Source: JBPCPM01 sp050999155 (GTDB taxonomy: Bacteria > Actinomycetota > Thermoleophilia > Solirubrobacterales > 70-9). From it: a DNA stretch of 64,000 nucleotides. Location: the NCBI GenBank assembly GCA_050999155.1, contig JBPCPM010000178.1, forward strand, positions 17,934 through 81,933. The letters run 5' to 3'. The notes under the pieces are model-generated. The model was given only the letters and a program-made list of their open reading frames with translations. It was not told the origin of the DNA and made no database searches. Shown piece by piece: positions 1 through 8,631 of the stretch (its first letter is position 1; the number at the start of each line of letters is the position of its first letter). Position numbers and translations under genes: made by a program.

Positions 1-1048
1 CGGCGGCCCGGAAGTGCTCGAGCACGGTCTTGCGCAGCCGGGGCGCCCGCGGGTCGCTGCCTGGGCGGCCGCAGTCCTGCGCGAGCTCGGTCAAGACGTT
101 GCCGATGTTCCCCACCAGCTCGCTGGCCGGAATGAAGTAGGCGTCGGTCTCGGCGGCCAGGGAGTCCACGCAGATGATGGTCTTGTCGCGATCGGGATTC
201 CAGTGCTGAGGCGAGTGCTCGACCAGGTCGTATCCGGCGGCGATGACGACGTCGGCGTCGTCGAACCCGGCCATGGAGTAGTCGCCCGACTGCAGTCCCA
301 CCGCGCCAAGCGAGAGCGGGTCGTCGGCGTCCAGCAGCCCTTTGGCCATGAAGGTCTCGGCCACCGGGATCCCGGTCGCCCGGGAGAACTCGCGCAGCGC
401 ACCCGCCGCTCCACCACGCACGACGCCGTTGCCCGCGAGCACGACCGGGTTCTCGGCCTCACGCAGCAGCGAGGCCGCCCGTTCGATGGCCGCCGGGCCG
501 GGCTCCACCGAGGCCTGTTCGGTGCGCGGGAGCGGCTCGGCGTCGATCTCCTCCGCCATCACGTCCTCGGGTAGCTCGATGTGGGTAGCCCCGGGCTTCT
601 CGGCCTCGGCCACCTTGAAGGCCTTGGCCACCACCTCCGGGATCACGGCCGGCTCCGACAGCGACACGTTCCACTTGGTGATCGGTCGCATGACACCCAC
701 GACATCGATGTACTGGTGCGACTCCTTGTGCATGCGCTCCCGGTCACCCTGGCCGGTCAGGGCGACGAGCGGCGCCCGGTCCAGGAACGCATCGGCGACG
801 GCCGTCACGAGGTTGGTGGCGCCCGGACCGAGGGTCCCGAGACACACCCCGGCCTGGCCGGTCAAGCGACCGTAGACATCGGCGATGTAGGCGCCTCCCT
901 GCTCATGGCGCACCGGGACGAACGTGATCGACGAGGTGTCGAGGGACTCGTTGAGGTCCACGGTCTCCTCGCCGGGGATGCCGAAGACGTGCTCCACGCC
1001 TTGGCGCTCGAGGCAGGAGACCAGCAGATCCGAAGCGCGACGGGCCAC
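1..1048 (-). CDS. acetolactate synthase-like ThDP enzyme, 3' part cut by window edge
   Basis: Thiamine-diphosphate enzyme of the acetolactate synthase (IlvB/AlsS) family, which joins two pyruvates to 2-acetolactate in the cytosol. Only the first 349 residues are visible; the ThDP-binding C-terminal domain lies outside the window. The N-terminal PYR domain shows VFGIPGEETVDLN near residue 20 and RHEQGGAYIADVYGRLTG near 48, whose Glu matches the ThDP-activating Glu of the family, then TLGPGATNL. The middle domain starts near 190 with PVVLAGNGV. GTG at 1048 is used because an in-frame TAG lies four codons upstream. No small regulatory subunit gene is visible, so biosynthetic and fermentative roles cannot be separated, and another decarboxylase of the superfamily is possible. 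Confidence 0.85.
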   Translation of the reverse strand, partial: MARRASDLLVSCLERQGVEHVFGIPGEETVDLNESLDTSSITFVPVRHEQGGAYIADVYGRLTGQAGVCLGTLGPGATNLVTAVADAFLDRAPLVALTGQGDRERMHKESHQYIDVVGVMRPITKWNVSLSEPAVIPEVVAKAFKVAEAEKPGATHIELPEDVMAEEIDAEPLPRTEQASVEPGPAAIERAASLLREAENPVVLAGNGVVRGGAAGALREFSRATGIPVAETFMAKGLLDADDPLSLGAVGLQSGDYSMAGFDDADVVIAAGYDLVEHSPQHWNPDRDKTIICVDSLAAETDAYFIPASELVGNIGNVLTELAQDCGRPGSDPRAPRLRKTVLEHFRAA

Positions 1049-1105
1049 GCCGGGGATCTACCCCGCGCCGAGCCGTTCGACACGTCGCCGGCCCTGACGC
1101 GGCGG

Positions 1106-1420
1106 CTAGGTCCGTGCGCCCTCGGCCACCCGCCGCGCCAGTCGCACGGCATCCTCGGCGTCGCCCGCGGCCATCGCCTCTCGGGGTGACCGGCCCCCCA
1201 GGACCGGCCGGGGCTTCGCGAACCACGCGACGATGCCGTCCTCGAGAAGGACGTGGCGCAGGTGCAGGACGCACCGTGCGGCCGGCACCGCGTGTGGTTC
1301 GATCTCGTCGGCGAACCCCCTGTGGGTGCGCAGCAGAATCGTCCGCAGGTAGCGCTGCGCGACCTCCGGGTCCGCCAGGGCCGCCTCCAGGCGGACGACG
1401 TCCTCGGCGCTATGCGCCAT
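1106..1420 (-). CDS. MbcA/ParS/Xre-type (DUF2384-like) small protein, orphan
   Basis: A 104-residue acidic protein. Its C-terminal half reads [18 protein letters not shown], then an Ala-rich turn, [15 protein letters not shown]. That resembles the toxin-binding domain of MbcA/ParS/Xre antitoxins (Trp, Pro-x-x-LGG-x-x-P, then a helix ending in a Gly). The usual N-terminal Xre helix-turn-helix is not obvious, and no RES-type toxin gene lies next to it. The ATG at 1420 overlaps the end of msrB by 11 bases, so it is translated as the second gene of an msrB operon. The domain call is by pattern only. It could be an unrelated small helical protein. Confidence 0.5.
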   Translation of the reverse strand: MAHSAEDVVRLEAALADPEVAQRYLRTILLRTHRGFADEIEPHAVPAARCVLHLRHVLLEDGIVAWFAKPRPVLGGRSPREAMAAGDAEDAVRLARRVAEGART

Positions 1421-1820
1421 CCGCCGCCCGGTCGAGGTCCAAGGCTGCCGAGTTGATGCAGTACCGCTGACCCGTCGGCCCGGGTCCGTCGGGGAAGACG
1501 TGGCCAAGATGGGCGTCGCACGTCGCGCAGACGACCTCGGTGCGGCGACCCGTCAGCAATGAGTTGTCGGCCCGCAGCTCGACGTTGCCCTTGTCGATCA
1601 CGTCGGTGAAGCTCGGCCAGCCGGTCTTGGAATCGAACTTCGTGTCGGAGTCGAAAAGCGCAGTGCCGCAACCGATGCACCGGTATGTCCCGTCGGCCTT
1701 GACGTCGACGTACTCGCCGGTAAACGGGCGTTCGGTGCCGGCCTTGCGCGTGACCTTGTACTGCTCGTCGGTGAGCTGCTCACGCCACTGCTCTTCGGTC
1801 TTTTGCACCTTTTCGGTCAC
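1410..1820 (-). CDS. msrB: peptide-methionine (R)-S-oxide reductase MsrB
   Basis: Repairs methionine-R-sulfoxide in oxidised proteins, using thioredoxin-type reductants in the cytosol. The 136-residue protein is a complete single-domain MsrB. CIGC (48-51) and CATC (98-101) are the structural zinc ligands, the core has SKTGWPSF near 64-71, and catalytic Cys121 sits in RYCINSAAL. The ATG start is preceded by an AGGAGG Shine-Dalgarno, so this mRNA has a leader. Its last codons overlap the small DUF2384-like gene. It is divergent from the ferredoxin reductase gene at 1899. Confidence 0.95.
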   Translation of the reverse strand: MTEKVQKTEEQWREQLTDEQYKVTRKAGTERPFTGEYVDVKADGTYRCIGCGTALFDSDTKFDSKTGWPSFTDVIDKGNVELRADNSLLTGRRTEVVCATCDAHLGHVFPDGPGPTGQRYCINSAALDLDRAADGA

Positions 1821-1881
1821 GGGGCCCTCCTGTGGCTGGATTCGGTCGGTCGACGGATCGTAGCTACCAGGCCTCGGCCGC

Positions 1882-1887
1882 TAGGCT
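1882..1887 (+). promoter_or_regulatory. TAGGCT -10 box of fprA
   Basis: TANNNT hexamer eleven bases before ATG 1899; used with homology to reject the earlier in-frame ATG. Confidence 0.4.
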
Positions 1888-1898
1888 CGTCGGTCCGC

Positions 1899-3299
1899 AT
1901 GACCGGATCCCCGGACACCAGCCCCCTGCGCGTGGCGATCATCGGCTCCGGCCCTTCGGGGTTCTACTCCGCCGAGCACATCCACAGGGGCCACCCCGAG
2001 GTGGAGGTCGACATGTTCGACCGCCTTCCCACGCCCTACGGCCTGGTGCGGGGCGGGGTCGCTCCCGACCATCCCAAGATCAAATCGGTCACGCGCGTCT
2101 ACGACAAGACCGCCAGCCACCCGGGGTTCCGGTTCTACGGCAACGTCGAGTACGGCACCGACATCACCCGAGAGGAGCTGCAGGCCCGCTACCACGCCGT
2201 GGTCTACGCGGTCGGAGCCCAGACCGACCGCCGGATGAACATCGACGGCGAGGACCTCGCCGGATCGCATCCCGCCACGGCCTTCGTCGGCTGGTACAAC
2301 GGCCACCCCGACTACGGTGACGTGCGCTTCGACCTCATGTGCGACCGTGCCGTCGTGGTGGGCAACGGCAACGTCGCCATCGACGTGGCCCGCATGCTTG
2401 TCCTCTCCGACACGGAGCTACGCGCCACCGACACCGCCCACCACGCCATCGATGCGCTGGCCGAGAGCTCCGTTCGCGAGGTGGTCGTCATGGGCCGTCG
2501 CGGTCCGGCGCAGGCGGCGTTCACCAACCCCGAGCTCCGCGAGCTCGGCCAGCTGGACGACGTCGACGTGATCGTGGATCCCGAGGATCTGGTTCTCGAT
2601 GAGGCAAGCCAGGCGTGGCTGCAGACCCCGGAGGCCCGGGCCACCAACAAGAACATCGAGCTCCTGCGCGACTACGCCGGGCGGACGACGGGCGGAGCCT
2701 CGCGCCGCATTGTGCTGCGCTTCGGGCTCTCACCGAGGCGGGTACTCGGGACGGATGCAGTCGAGGCCGTCGAGGTCGAGCGCAACGACCTGGTCGCCGA
2801 CGACACAGGCGCGATCCGCGCCCGCCCCACCGGCGAGACCGAGCTGCTGGACGCCGGCCTGGTGCTCCGCTCCATCGGCTACAGGGGCCTGCCCCTTCCC
2901 GGCCTGCCGTTCGACGACGCCCAAGGGGTCATCCCCAACGACCGCGGTCGCGTGACCGAGGACGGCACCCCCCGGGCCCGAGAGTACGTCGTCGGGTGGA
3001 TCAAGCGGGGCCCCAGCGGGATCATCGGGACCAACAAGAAGGACGCGGCCGAGACGGTTGCCGCCCTGTTCGAGGATCTCGAGGCCGGGGCGCTGACCGC
3101 TCCGCCGGAGCCCGACCGAGACTCCCTCGAACGGCTTCTGCGCGAACGGGAGGTCGCCGTGGTCCCCTACGAGGGGTGGGAGCTGATCGACGCCCACGAG
3201 CGTGAGCTGGGCGAGTCGGAGGGCCGGCCCCGCCGCAAGCTCACGCGCGTGGAGGAGATGCTCGAAGTGGCGTCGGCGCGTCAGCGCAGCGGCGCCTGA
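1899..3299 (+). CDS. fprA: ferredoxin--NADP(+) reductase, adrenodoxin-reductase type
   Basis: FAD- and NADP-dependent reductase of the adrenodoxin reductase/FprA family, passing electrons between NADPH and ferredoxins. The 466-residue product starts with the FAD Rossmann motif VAIIGSGPSGFYSAEHI and continues with YGLVRGGVAPDHP, a family signature. A second Rossmann site for NADP, AVVVGNGNVAIDVARML, lies near 150, and GWIKRGPSGIIGTNK occurs near the C-terminus. ATG at 1899 was chosen over an earlier in-frame ATG at 1803 because homology begins just after it and a TAGGCT box lies 11 bases upstream. The physiological ferredoxin partner is not in view. Confidence 0.92.
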   Translation: MTGSPDTSPLRVAIIGSGPSGFYSAEHIHRGHPEVEVDMFDRLPTPYGLVRGGVAPDHPKIKSVTRVYDKTASHPGFRFYGNVEYGTDITREELQARYHAVVYAVGAQTDRRMNIDGEDLAGSHPATAFVGWYNGHPDYGDVRFDLMCDRAVVVGNGNVAIDVARMLVLSDTELRATDTAHHAIDALAESSVREVVVMGRRGPAQAAFTNPELRELGQLDDVDVIVDPEDLVLDEASQAWLQTPEARATNKNIELLRDYAGRTTGGASRRIVLRFGLSPRRVLGTDAVEAVEVERNDLVADDTGAIRARPTGETELLDAGLVLRSIGYRGLPLPGLPFDDAQGVIPNDRGRVTEDGTPRAREYVVGWIKRGPSGIIGTNKKDAAETVAALFEDLEAGALTAPPEPDRDSLERLLREREVAVVPYEGWELIDAHERELGESEGRPRRKLTRVEEMLEVASARQRSGA

Positions 3300-3312
3300 A
3301 CGGCGCCGCTGC

Positions 3313-3744
3313 TCAGCTTTCGAGCGTCGCGTCGAGGCTGATGTCGACGGCCTTCAGGGCCTTCGACAGCGGGCACCCGTCCTTCGCCGCGTTGGCAACG
3401 GACTGGAAGTCCTCGTCGGAGATGTCCGGGACCTTGGCGGAGGTCACGAGCTCGATGCCCGTGATCTCCGGGTCGCCGTCGACCTCGTCGATCGTCACCT
3501 TGGCCGTCGTCTCGATCGACTCGGGCTCGTGGCCGTTGTCGCCGAGCGCGAGGGAGAGCGCCATCGAGTAGCAGCCGGCGTGCGCCGCGCCGAGCAGTTC
3601 ATCGGGGTTGGTGCCGTCGCCGCCTTCAAAGCGGCCCTGGAAGGAGTAGTCGGCGCCCGAGAGCGTGCCGCTCTCGACACCGATCGTGCCGCTTCCTTGC
3701 TTGACCGAGCCGTTCCACTCGGCAGTTGCCTTGCGTGTGGGCAT
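3313..3744 (-). CDS. osmC: OsmC-type organic hydroperoxide peroxidase
   Basis: Thiol peroxidase that detoxifies organic hydroperoxides. The 143-residue length equals that of E. coli OsmC, and the alignment runs end to end: FEGGDGTNPDELLGAAHAGC carries the peroxidatic Cys, and DGCPLSKALKA carries the resolving Cys. The gene converges on fprA with a 13-base gap. A 113-base leader separates it from the lipoate-ligase-like gene upstream on the same strand. No recognisable OhrR or OxyR operator was identified in that leader. Confidence 0.93.
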   Translation of the reverse strand: MPTRKATAEWNGSVKQGSGTIGVESGTLSGADYSFQGRFEGGDGTNPDELLGAAHAGCYSMALSLALGDNGHEPESIETTAKVTIDEVDGDPEITGIELVTSAKVPDISDEDFQSVANAAKDGCPLSKALKAVDISLDATLES

Positions 3745-3857
3745 CGTTGTGGTGTCCTTTCGTCGGGAAGGGCAGGTCACGAGCCTGCGGGAACATTGGG
3801 GGTACCCGCCCCGGGGCGGCGCTACGCACCCGCACCCGCTCCCGGTGGGCGGAGACC

Positions 3858-4622
3858 TCAGGCCCGGCCCGGGATCTGGTGTGCGGCGGCCAGTTCGCGC
3901 CCCCGGGCCAGCGTCGCCGGGTCGACGGTCCCCTCTGTGAGCGACAACCGCCCCTCGAAGGCCCCGAGCACCGCATCCTCCACCGCGCGCGGGGTGGCCG
4001 GTGCGCCCTCGTCGCCGACGCTGCCGACCGTGGCCGGCGCGAACTCGAGCTCCAGCGCCTCGTAGACCGGGATCAGGACGTCGCGGATCCGGTCGGCCCC
4101 ACCGGCGACCAGCACCGCCCCGGTGTGAGCGGCGCCGCTGATGATCCGCTGCCCGATCCCGACGAGCTTCGTCTCGCCCCGGGCGTTGAGGCTCCAGCGG
4201 CCCGGGCCGTACTCGTCCGGCACCTGCCCCACCCTCGCGTCGATCCCCAGCGTTCTCAGCGCTTCGGTGACGACCTCGGCCAGCTCGCTGAACCGCTCGT
4301 GGATATGCAGCCGGGCATCGTTGTCGGGTTCGGTGAGCGCCAAGGACAGGGTCTCCTCGTGAAAGACGGCCGCCCGGCCGCCCGGAAGGCGCTGGACGGG
4401 CGCGTAGCCGTGCCGGACCGCCTCCGCCACGGCCGCGTCGTAGCCATCCGCGGCCCGGTCCTGGCGGCTGAAGGCCAGGACGGGGCCCGGCCAGTGCAGG
4501 CGCAGGCAGGGACCGAGCCGGCCCGCGGCCACGCCCTCGAGAACGGCCCGATGCAGGGCCGCGGTGTCGAGGGCGGGCTCGTCCGGATAGGAGTCTCGAA
4601 GCAGCTGCACGGTCGCCGGCAT
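3858..4622 (-). CDS. lipoate--protein ligase A / octanoyltransferase family protein
   Basis: Member of the biotin/lipoate protein ligase (BPL_LplA_LipB) family, which attaches lipoyl or octanoyl groups to E2 and GcvH lipoyl domains. Visible hallmarks in the 254 residues are RLPGGRAAVFHEETLS near 78 (the substrate-binding loop) and NARGETKLVGIGQR near 146, containing the conserved Lys. There is no C-terminal LplA accessory domain, which fits LipM-like or lone N-domain enzymes. The activity (ligase versus transferase) cannot be fixed from sequence. An ATG at 4622 fits the usual domain start, and the divergent SCP2-like gene begins 67 bases away. Confidence 0.72.
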   Translation of the reverse strand: MPATVQLLRDSYPDEPALDTAALHRAVLEGVAAGRLGPCLRLHWPGPVLAFSRQDRAADGYDAAVAEAVRHGYAPVQRLPGGRAAVFHEETLSLALTEPDNDARLHIHERFSELAEVVTEALRTLGIDARVGQVPDEYGPGRWSLNARGETKLVGIGQRIISGAAHTGAVLVAGGADRIRDVLIPVYEALELEFAPATVGSVGDEGAPATPRAVEDAVLGAFEGRLSLTEGTVDPATLARGRELAAAHQIPGRA

Positions 4623-4677
4623 CGGGCGAGTATTGCGGGCGCGGAGTACGGGGGAACGTCGGCACGGCGGCGGGTCC

Positions 4678-4683
4678 TACCCT
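4678..4683 (+). promoter_or_regulatory. TACCCT -10 box, leaderless start
   Basis: TANNNT hexamer six bases before ATG 4690. It supports this ATG over the GTG two codons upstream and predicts a leaderless transcript. Confidence 0.55.
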
Positions 4684-4689
4684 GTGGCG

Positions 4690-5202
4690 ATGGAGACCGC
4701 TCCCACCCCGTCCGCCGAAAACCGACCCACGCCACCACCGGCGCGGCGTGCCCCGGGCGGTCCACCGGTCAGGCTTGGAGCTGTCAGCCCGCGGGGCATC
4801 TCGCCAGGGGTCTGCGGGCTGATCCGTGACGGGGTTCACCACAACCCCGGGCTCGCCACCCGAATGCGCGGCAGCGCCGAGCTACGCGTCGAGGGCGGTG
4901 CCGACCCCGTCGTGGTGTCGTTCGGAGGCGACGCGATCCACGTGTTCGACCGTCCCCGGCGAGGCCACCACGAGGATTCCGACGCCGCCGCCCCATCCGT
5001 GCAGGCCCCAGATGTCGTGATCGAGGGGCGGTTGCCCGATGTCGTCCAGATGATCACCGTCCCCCACCTCGCGGGCTTTCCCAACCCCCTGCGACCACGG
5101 GGCCGCCGGGCCCTGGGGAGGTTGTGGCGCGGCGGGGTCCAGGTCACCGGCGACCGGGCCTTCGCGCGCGAGCTCTTGCAGCTGCTGACCGTCGACGGCT
5201 GA
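4690..5202 (+). CDS. SCP2-like sterol/lipid carrier domain protein (tentative)
   Basis: A 170-residue protein whose first 40 residues are Pro/Ala-rich and probably disordered. The rest follows an SCP-2 fold pattern: RMRGSAELRVEGGADPVVVSF, an internal Asp-rich loop, DVVIEGRLPDVVQM, then GGVQVTGDRAFARELLQLL. The closing VTGD followed by a Leu-rich helix is typical of SCP2 domains, which bind lipids or acyl-CoA. No catalytic residues are apparent. The next gene, an M20 peptidase, starts 22 bases downstream on the same strand, so co-transcription is possible. The family call rests on pattern, not alignment. Confidence 0.5.
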   Translation: METAPTPSAENRPTPPPARRAPGGPPVRLGAVSPRGISPGVCGLIRDGVHHNPGLATRMRGSAELRVEGGADPVVVSFGGDAIHVFDRPRRGHHEDSDAAAPSVQAPDVVIEGRLPDVVQMITVPHLAGFPNPLRPRGRRALGRLWRGGVQVTGDRAFARELLQLLTVDG

Positions 5203-5224
5203 GTAGCCCGGTAAAACTGCGGCC

Positions 5225-6352
5225 GTGGACCGCTGGATCGCAGAGCACGCCCGGCGGCTGACCCGGTCGGCGCCCGAACAGATCGCCCGGCTCGTGGACG
5301 CCCCCTCGCCCAACGGCGAGGCAGACGGGGCCCGGGCCTGCCTGGAGATCCTGCGGCGGTTGCTCCCGTCCGCAGCGGCCGTGTCCGGCGACCCGAGCTC
5401 CACTTCCGGCTACGCCGACGACCTGCGGGCGACCGTGACCGGCACGGGTCGTGGCCGCCTGCTGCTCCTCGGGCACGTCGACACCGTCATCCCCCGGGCC
5501 GACCACCGGCCGGCTACGCGGGACGGCTCGTTGCTGCGGGGGTCGGGCACCTACGACATGAAAGGCGGGCTCGTCGTGGCGGCCGCGATCATGCGGGCGC
5601 TCGCCGCGCGGGCCGATCTCTACGAATCGGTGACGCTGCGCTGCGTCGCCGACGAGGAGTGGCGCGACCAGCCGTTGCGGATCTCCGAGCCGGACGCCGC
5701 CATCGACGCGTGCCTGTGCTTTGAGGGCGGCGAGCGCATCGACGGCGACGAGGCGATCGTGGTGCGGCGCAAGGGTGCGGCCGTGCTGACGGTCGATGCC
5801 GAGGGGGGTGCCGCCCACGCCGGGGCGTCGGCCGACCAGGGACGCTCGGCGCTGGCGGCGCTCGCGCGGTTGGTGGGCGAGCTCGGCGCTGCCGAGTGGC
5901 CGGCCGACGTGACCGTTGTGCCCACGGTGCTGTCGAGCGGCGACGCGATCAACGTCGTGCCGGCCACCGGGCGGCTGGCCTGCGACGTACGGACCCCGGA
6001 TCCGGCCGGGGTGGCACCGGTGCTTCACGCCGCCGTGCCCGACCGCGTGGGCGAGGTGCTGCTGGCCTCTGATGTCCGCCAGCGGTTTCCGGCCCTCGAC
6101 GCGCGAACGGCCGCGCAGCCGCTGCTGGACCACACCGCCGGGCTGCTCGCCCGCCCTGTCCGGCCGGCTTCCCGAGGCGGCTCCTCCGACGCGGCCTTCC
6201 TGGGGGCCCACGTACCGCTGACGATCGACGGGCTGGGACCGCTCGGAGGCGGCGATCACTCCCCTCGTGAGCACGTCGAGCTCGACTCGCTGGCCGACCG
6301 GATCGAGCTGGCGCTGGCGTGCGCGGTCGCCGCCCTGGGCCTTGAGGTGTGA
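5225..6352 (+). CDS. M20 family metallopeptidase (CPG2/LysK-like)
   Basis: Cytosolic di-zinc exopeptidase or deacetylase of 375 residues. Metal and catalytic residues are all present: GHVDTV (His, catalytic Asp), GSGTYDMKGG (bridging Asp), DEEW (catalytic Glu plus Glu ligand), and GGGDHSPREH near the C-terminus (His ligand). The dimerisation lid is in the middle, about 175-285. The arrangement fits carboxypeptidase G2, ArgE/DapE or LysK-type enzymes. There is no arginine, lysine or peptidoglycan gene beside it to fix the substrate. GTG at 5225 is the first start, and homology begins a few residues later. Confidence 0.82.
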   Translation: MDRWIAEHARRLTRSAPEQIARLVDAPSPNGEADGARACLEILRRLLPSAAAVSGDPSSTSGYADDLRATVTGTGRGRLLLLGHVDTVIPRADHRPATRDGSLLRGSGTYDMKGGLVVAAAIMRALAARADLYESVTLRCVADEEWRDQPLRISEPDAAIDACLCFEGGERIDGDEAIVVRRKGAAVLTVDAEGGAAHAGASADQGRSALAALARLVGELGAAEWPADVTVVPTVLSSGDAINVVPATGRLACDVRTPDPAGVAPVLHAAVPDRVGEVLLASDVRQRFPALDARTAAQPLLDHTAGLLARPVRPASRGGSSDAAFLGAHVPLTIDGLGPLGGGDHSPREHVELDSLADRIELALACAVAALGLEV

Positions 6353-6413
6353 GCGCGACATCAGCCGGGCACATCGTCGTTGCGCACGCAACGACCCCGA
6401 GCTCCGGAGGGCC

Positions 6414-7364
6414 ATGACTGACCGTACAACCGTAGAGAACGAGGTCGACAGCGACAGCGGTCGCTTCAACCGCCAGACCAGCGAGTTCCGCCGCTGGGTA
6501 AGCACCGACGGCTCGACCGACTTCCCCGCCGAGGCCGGGCGGTACCACCTCTACGTGTGCCTGGCGTGTCCGTGGGCCCACCGCGCGATCATCACCCGGC
6601 GGATCAAGGGCCTCGAAGACGCGATCTCGATGTCCCTGGTCGACCCGATCCGCGACGAGAAGGGCTGGCGCTTCGGCGATGCGCCAGGCAGCGAGCCGGA
6701 TCCCCTTCACGGCTGGGACTACCTCTCCGAGGCCTACGAGGCGACCGATCCCGGCTACGACGCCCGCGTCACCGTCCCGGTCCTTTGGGACACCGAAACC
6801 GGGGTGATCGTCAACAACGAGTCGGCTGACGTGATCCGGATGCTCAACAACGAGTTCGATGAGCTGGCCGACCATGACGTGGATCTCGAGCCCGCCGCGC
6901 TGCGTGACGAGATCGCCGAGCTCAACGCCCACGTCTACCAGACGGTCAACGACGGCGTCTACCAATGCGGGTTCGCCGGTAGCCAGAAGGCCTACGAGGA
7001 GGCGTTCGGTCCGTTGTTCGCGACCCTCGACGAGCTCGAGCGCCGGCTGGCCGACCGGCGGTTTCTCATGGGCGACCAGTTGACCCTCGCCGACATCCGT
7101 CTGTTCACCACGGTCGTGCGCTTCGACCCCGTCTACACCCTCCACTTCCGCTGCAACCTGCGCAGGATCATCGATTACCCGAACCTGTGGGGCTGGGTGC
7201 GGGACGTCTACCAGTGGCCCGGGATCGCCGACACCGTCTCGATCGAGCACATCAAGCGCCACTACTACTGCACCCACGAGTCGCTGAACCCCAAGCGCAT
7301 CGTCCCGGTCGGACCCGACATCGACTACACAACGCCCCACGGCCGCGAGGCCCTGGCCGGGTGA
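6414..7364 (+). CDS. glutathionyl-hydroquinone reductase-like GST (YqjG/ECM4 family)
   Basis: Xi-class glutathione transferase fold, 316 residues, which removes thiol groups from conjugated hydroquinones in characterised members. The thioredoxin-like half has YVCLACPWAHRAII with the catalytic Cys. The helical half carries NDGVYQCGFAGSQKAYE and GDQLTLADIRLF, both typical of the ECM4/YqjG subfamily. Actinobacteria usually lack glutathione, so mycothiol or another thiol may be the partner (inference). ATG 6414 is preceded by GGAGG four to eight bases upstream, so this gene uses a Shine-Dalgarno start. It is 62 bases after the M20 gene. Confidence 0.88.
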   Translation: MTDRTTVENEVDSDSGRFNRQTSEFRRWVSTDGSTDFPAEAGRYHLYVCLACPWAHRAIITRRIKGLEDAISMSLVDPIRDEKGWRFGDAPGSEPDPLHGWDYLSEAYEATDPGYDARVTVPVLWDTETGVIVNNESADVIRMLNNEFDELADHDVDLEPAALRDEIAELNAHVYQTVNDGVYQCGFAGSQKAYEEAFGPLFATLDELERRLADRRFLMGDQLTLADIRLFTTVVRFDPVYTLHFRCNLRRIIDYPNLWGWVRDVYQWPGIADTVSIEHIKRHYYCTHESLNPKRIVPVGPDIDYTTPHGREALAG

Positions 7365-7416
7365 GGCCCCGCTGGCGCCGCGGTCGCCGGGGCCGCTCCG
7401 GCCCCGCCCGGGCAGG

Positions 7417-8582
7417 TCAGGAGCCGGCCAGGCTCTCGACCACGGCCACCACGGTCCGCGCCGCCTGGTCGACCGTCTCGTAGTGGACGTTCCCCGGGAC
7501 GTCGGTGGGCCAGTGGTAGTTGGTCGGCGCCTTGAACTCGTCCACCGACGAGAGGGTCAGCGTCGGGTAGCCGAGCTTGAGGGGGATCAGGCCGTCGGTG
7601 GCGTTGCGCAGGCGCAGGCCGCGGCGGGTGCGGACGCCGATCTCCTCGGCGCACGCGGCGGCGAGCTCACGCAGCTCGGACGTGTAGTCGACGACGCCGA
7701 GCATCCCCTCGCCCTCGAGAACCAGCAGCTCCGGAGACCCGACCGACTCGAAGTTGATGACGGTCGTCGTCTCGGGGGAAAGCTCGGCCCCGTGGCGGGC
7801 CCAGAACGCCTGCATGCCCTCCTGGAAGGACTCCTCGGAGCCGGTGGCCACGACCAGTACTCGCAGACCCGGCGGGGGCTCGGCGGCCAGGTGCCGCGCG
7901 GTGGACAGCATCGCCGCACGGCCGAGGCGTTGTCGTTGGCGCCCGGGACGGTGCGCGACGCCCCGATGTTGGCCATCGCCGCGGCGAACGTGCCGCTTAT
8001 GACGGAGCCGAACAGCCGGAGACGCCTGCGGCCGAGCGCCGCGCCCGCACCCACGAGCGCGGGGCCGCCCACGGCCGCCCACATCGTCGGCGCCGAGGTG
8101 TGGGCACGCTCAAGCGCCCCGGGGAACAGCCGGAAGGGCGCCCGCGGCAGCTCGGGATGGAAGACCAGGCCGGTGTGCGGAGCGTCGTGGTGCGCGACGA
8201 GAACCACGGTCTGCTCCGCCGACGGGTCACCCAGTTCGGCCACCACATTGTGGGTGGTGCGGCGCGGCAGCAGCGTGCGAAACAGCTGCCGGTCACAGCG
8301 GATGTCGTCGGCCACCGCCACCGCCACCGCGATGCCCACGGCCGCTGCGGGTCTCCCCCCTCGCAGGCCCGACAGCGCGGCCGCGGCAGTCAACAGGCCG
8401 ATCGGCCACCAGAAGGTGCCATGCACCCGCTCGGGCTCCAGCCTCGTCCGAGCTCCGAGGGCGCGTAGCTCGGCAGCGATCAACTCCGCGCCCCGCCGTT
8501 CGCCGGGCGAGCCTGATTCGCGCTCCAGCGCGCACAGGCGCTCCACGCGGTCCCGCAGCTCCGCATGGGTCAACAGCGCCAT
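7417..8582 (-). pseudogene. M28 family aminopeptidase, disrupted by a one-base frameshift
   Basis: Zinc peptidase of family M28, normally about 388 residues, here split between two frames. The upstream frame starts at ATG 8582 and contains the metal ligands AHHDAPHTG and GANDNASA. The downstream frame, ending at 7417, continues with AAMLSTARHLA, the catalytic GSEESF and a late NYHWPTD His ligand. Inserting one G within 7912-7919 would restore an uninterrupted protein. The flanks include at least one predicted N-terminal membrane stretch (WWPIGLLTAAAALSGL). All ligands on both sides are intact, so the shift is either very recent or a sequencing or assembly error. Confidence 0.8.
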
Positions 8583-8589
8583 CGGACGA

Positions 8590-8595
8590 AGCGTA
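8590..8595 (-). promoter_or_regulatory. TACGCT -10 box of the M28 gene
   Basis: TANNNT hexamer seven bases before ATG 8582 on the minus strand, supporting that start and a leaderless transcript. Confidence 0.5.
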
Positions 8596-8615
8596 AGGGG
8601 TCCGAGGGCCCTCGA

Positions 8616-8621
8616 TACCCT
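8616..8621 (+). promoter_or_regulatory. TACCCT -10 box of the UbiA gene
   Basis: Ten bases before GTG 8632; supports the longer N-terminus. Confidence 0.4.
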
Positions 8622-8631
8622 CTTGGGCGCC

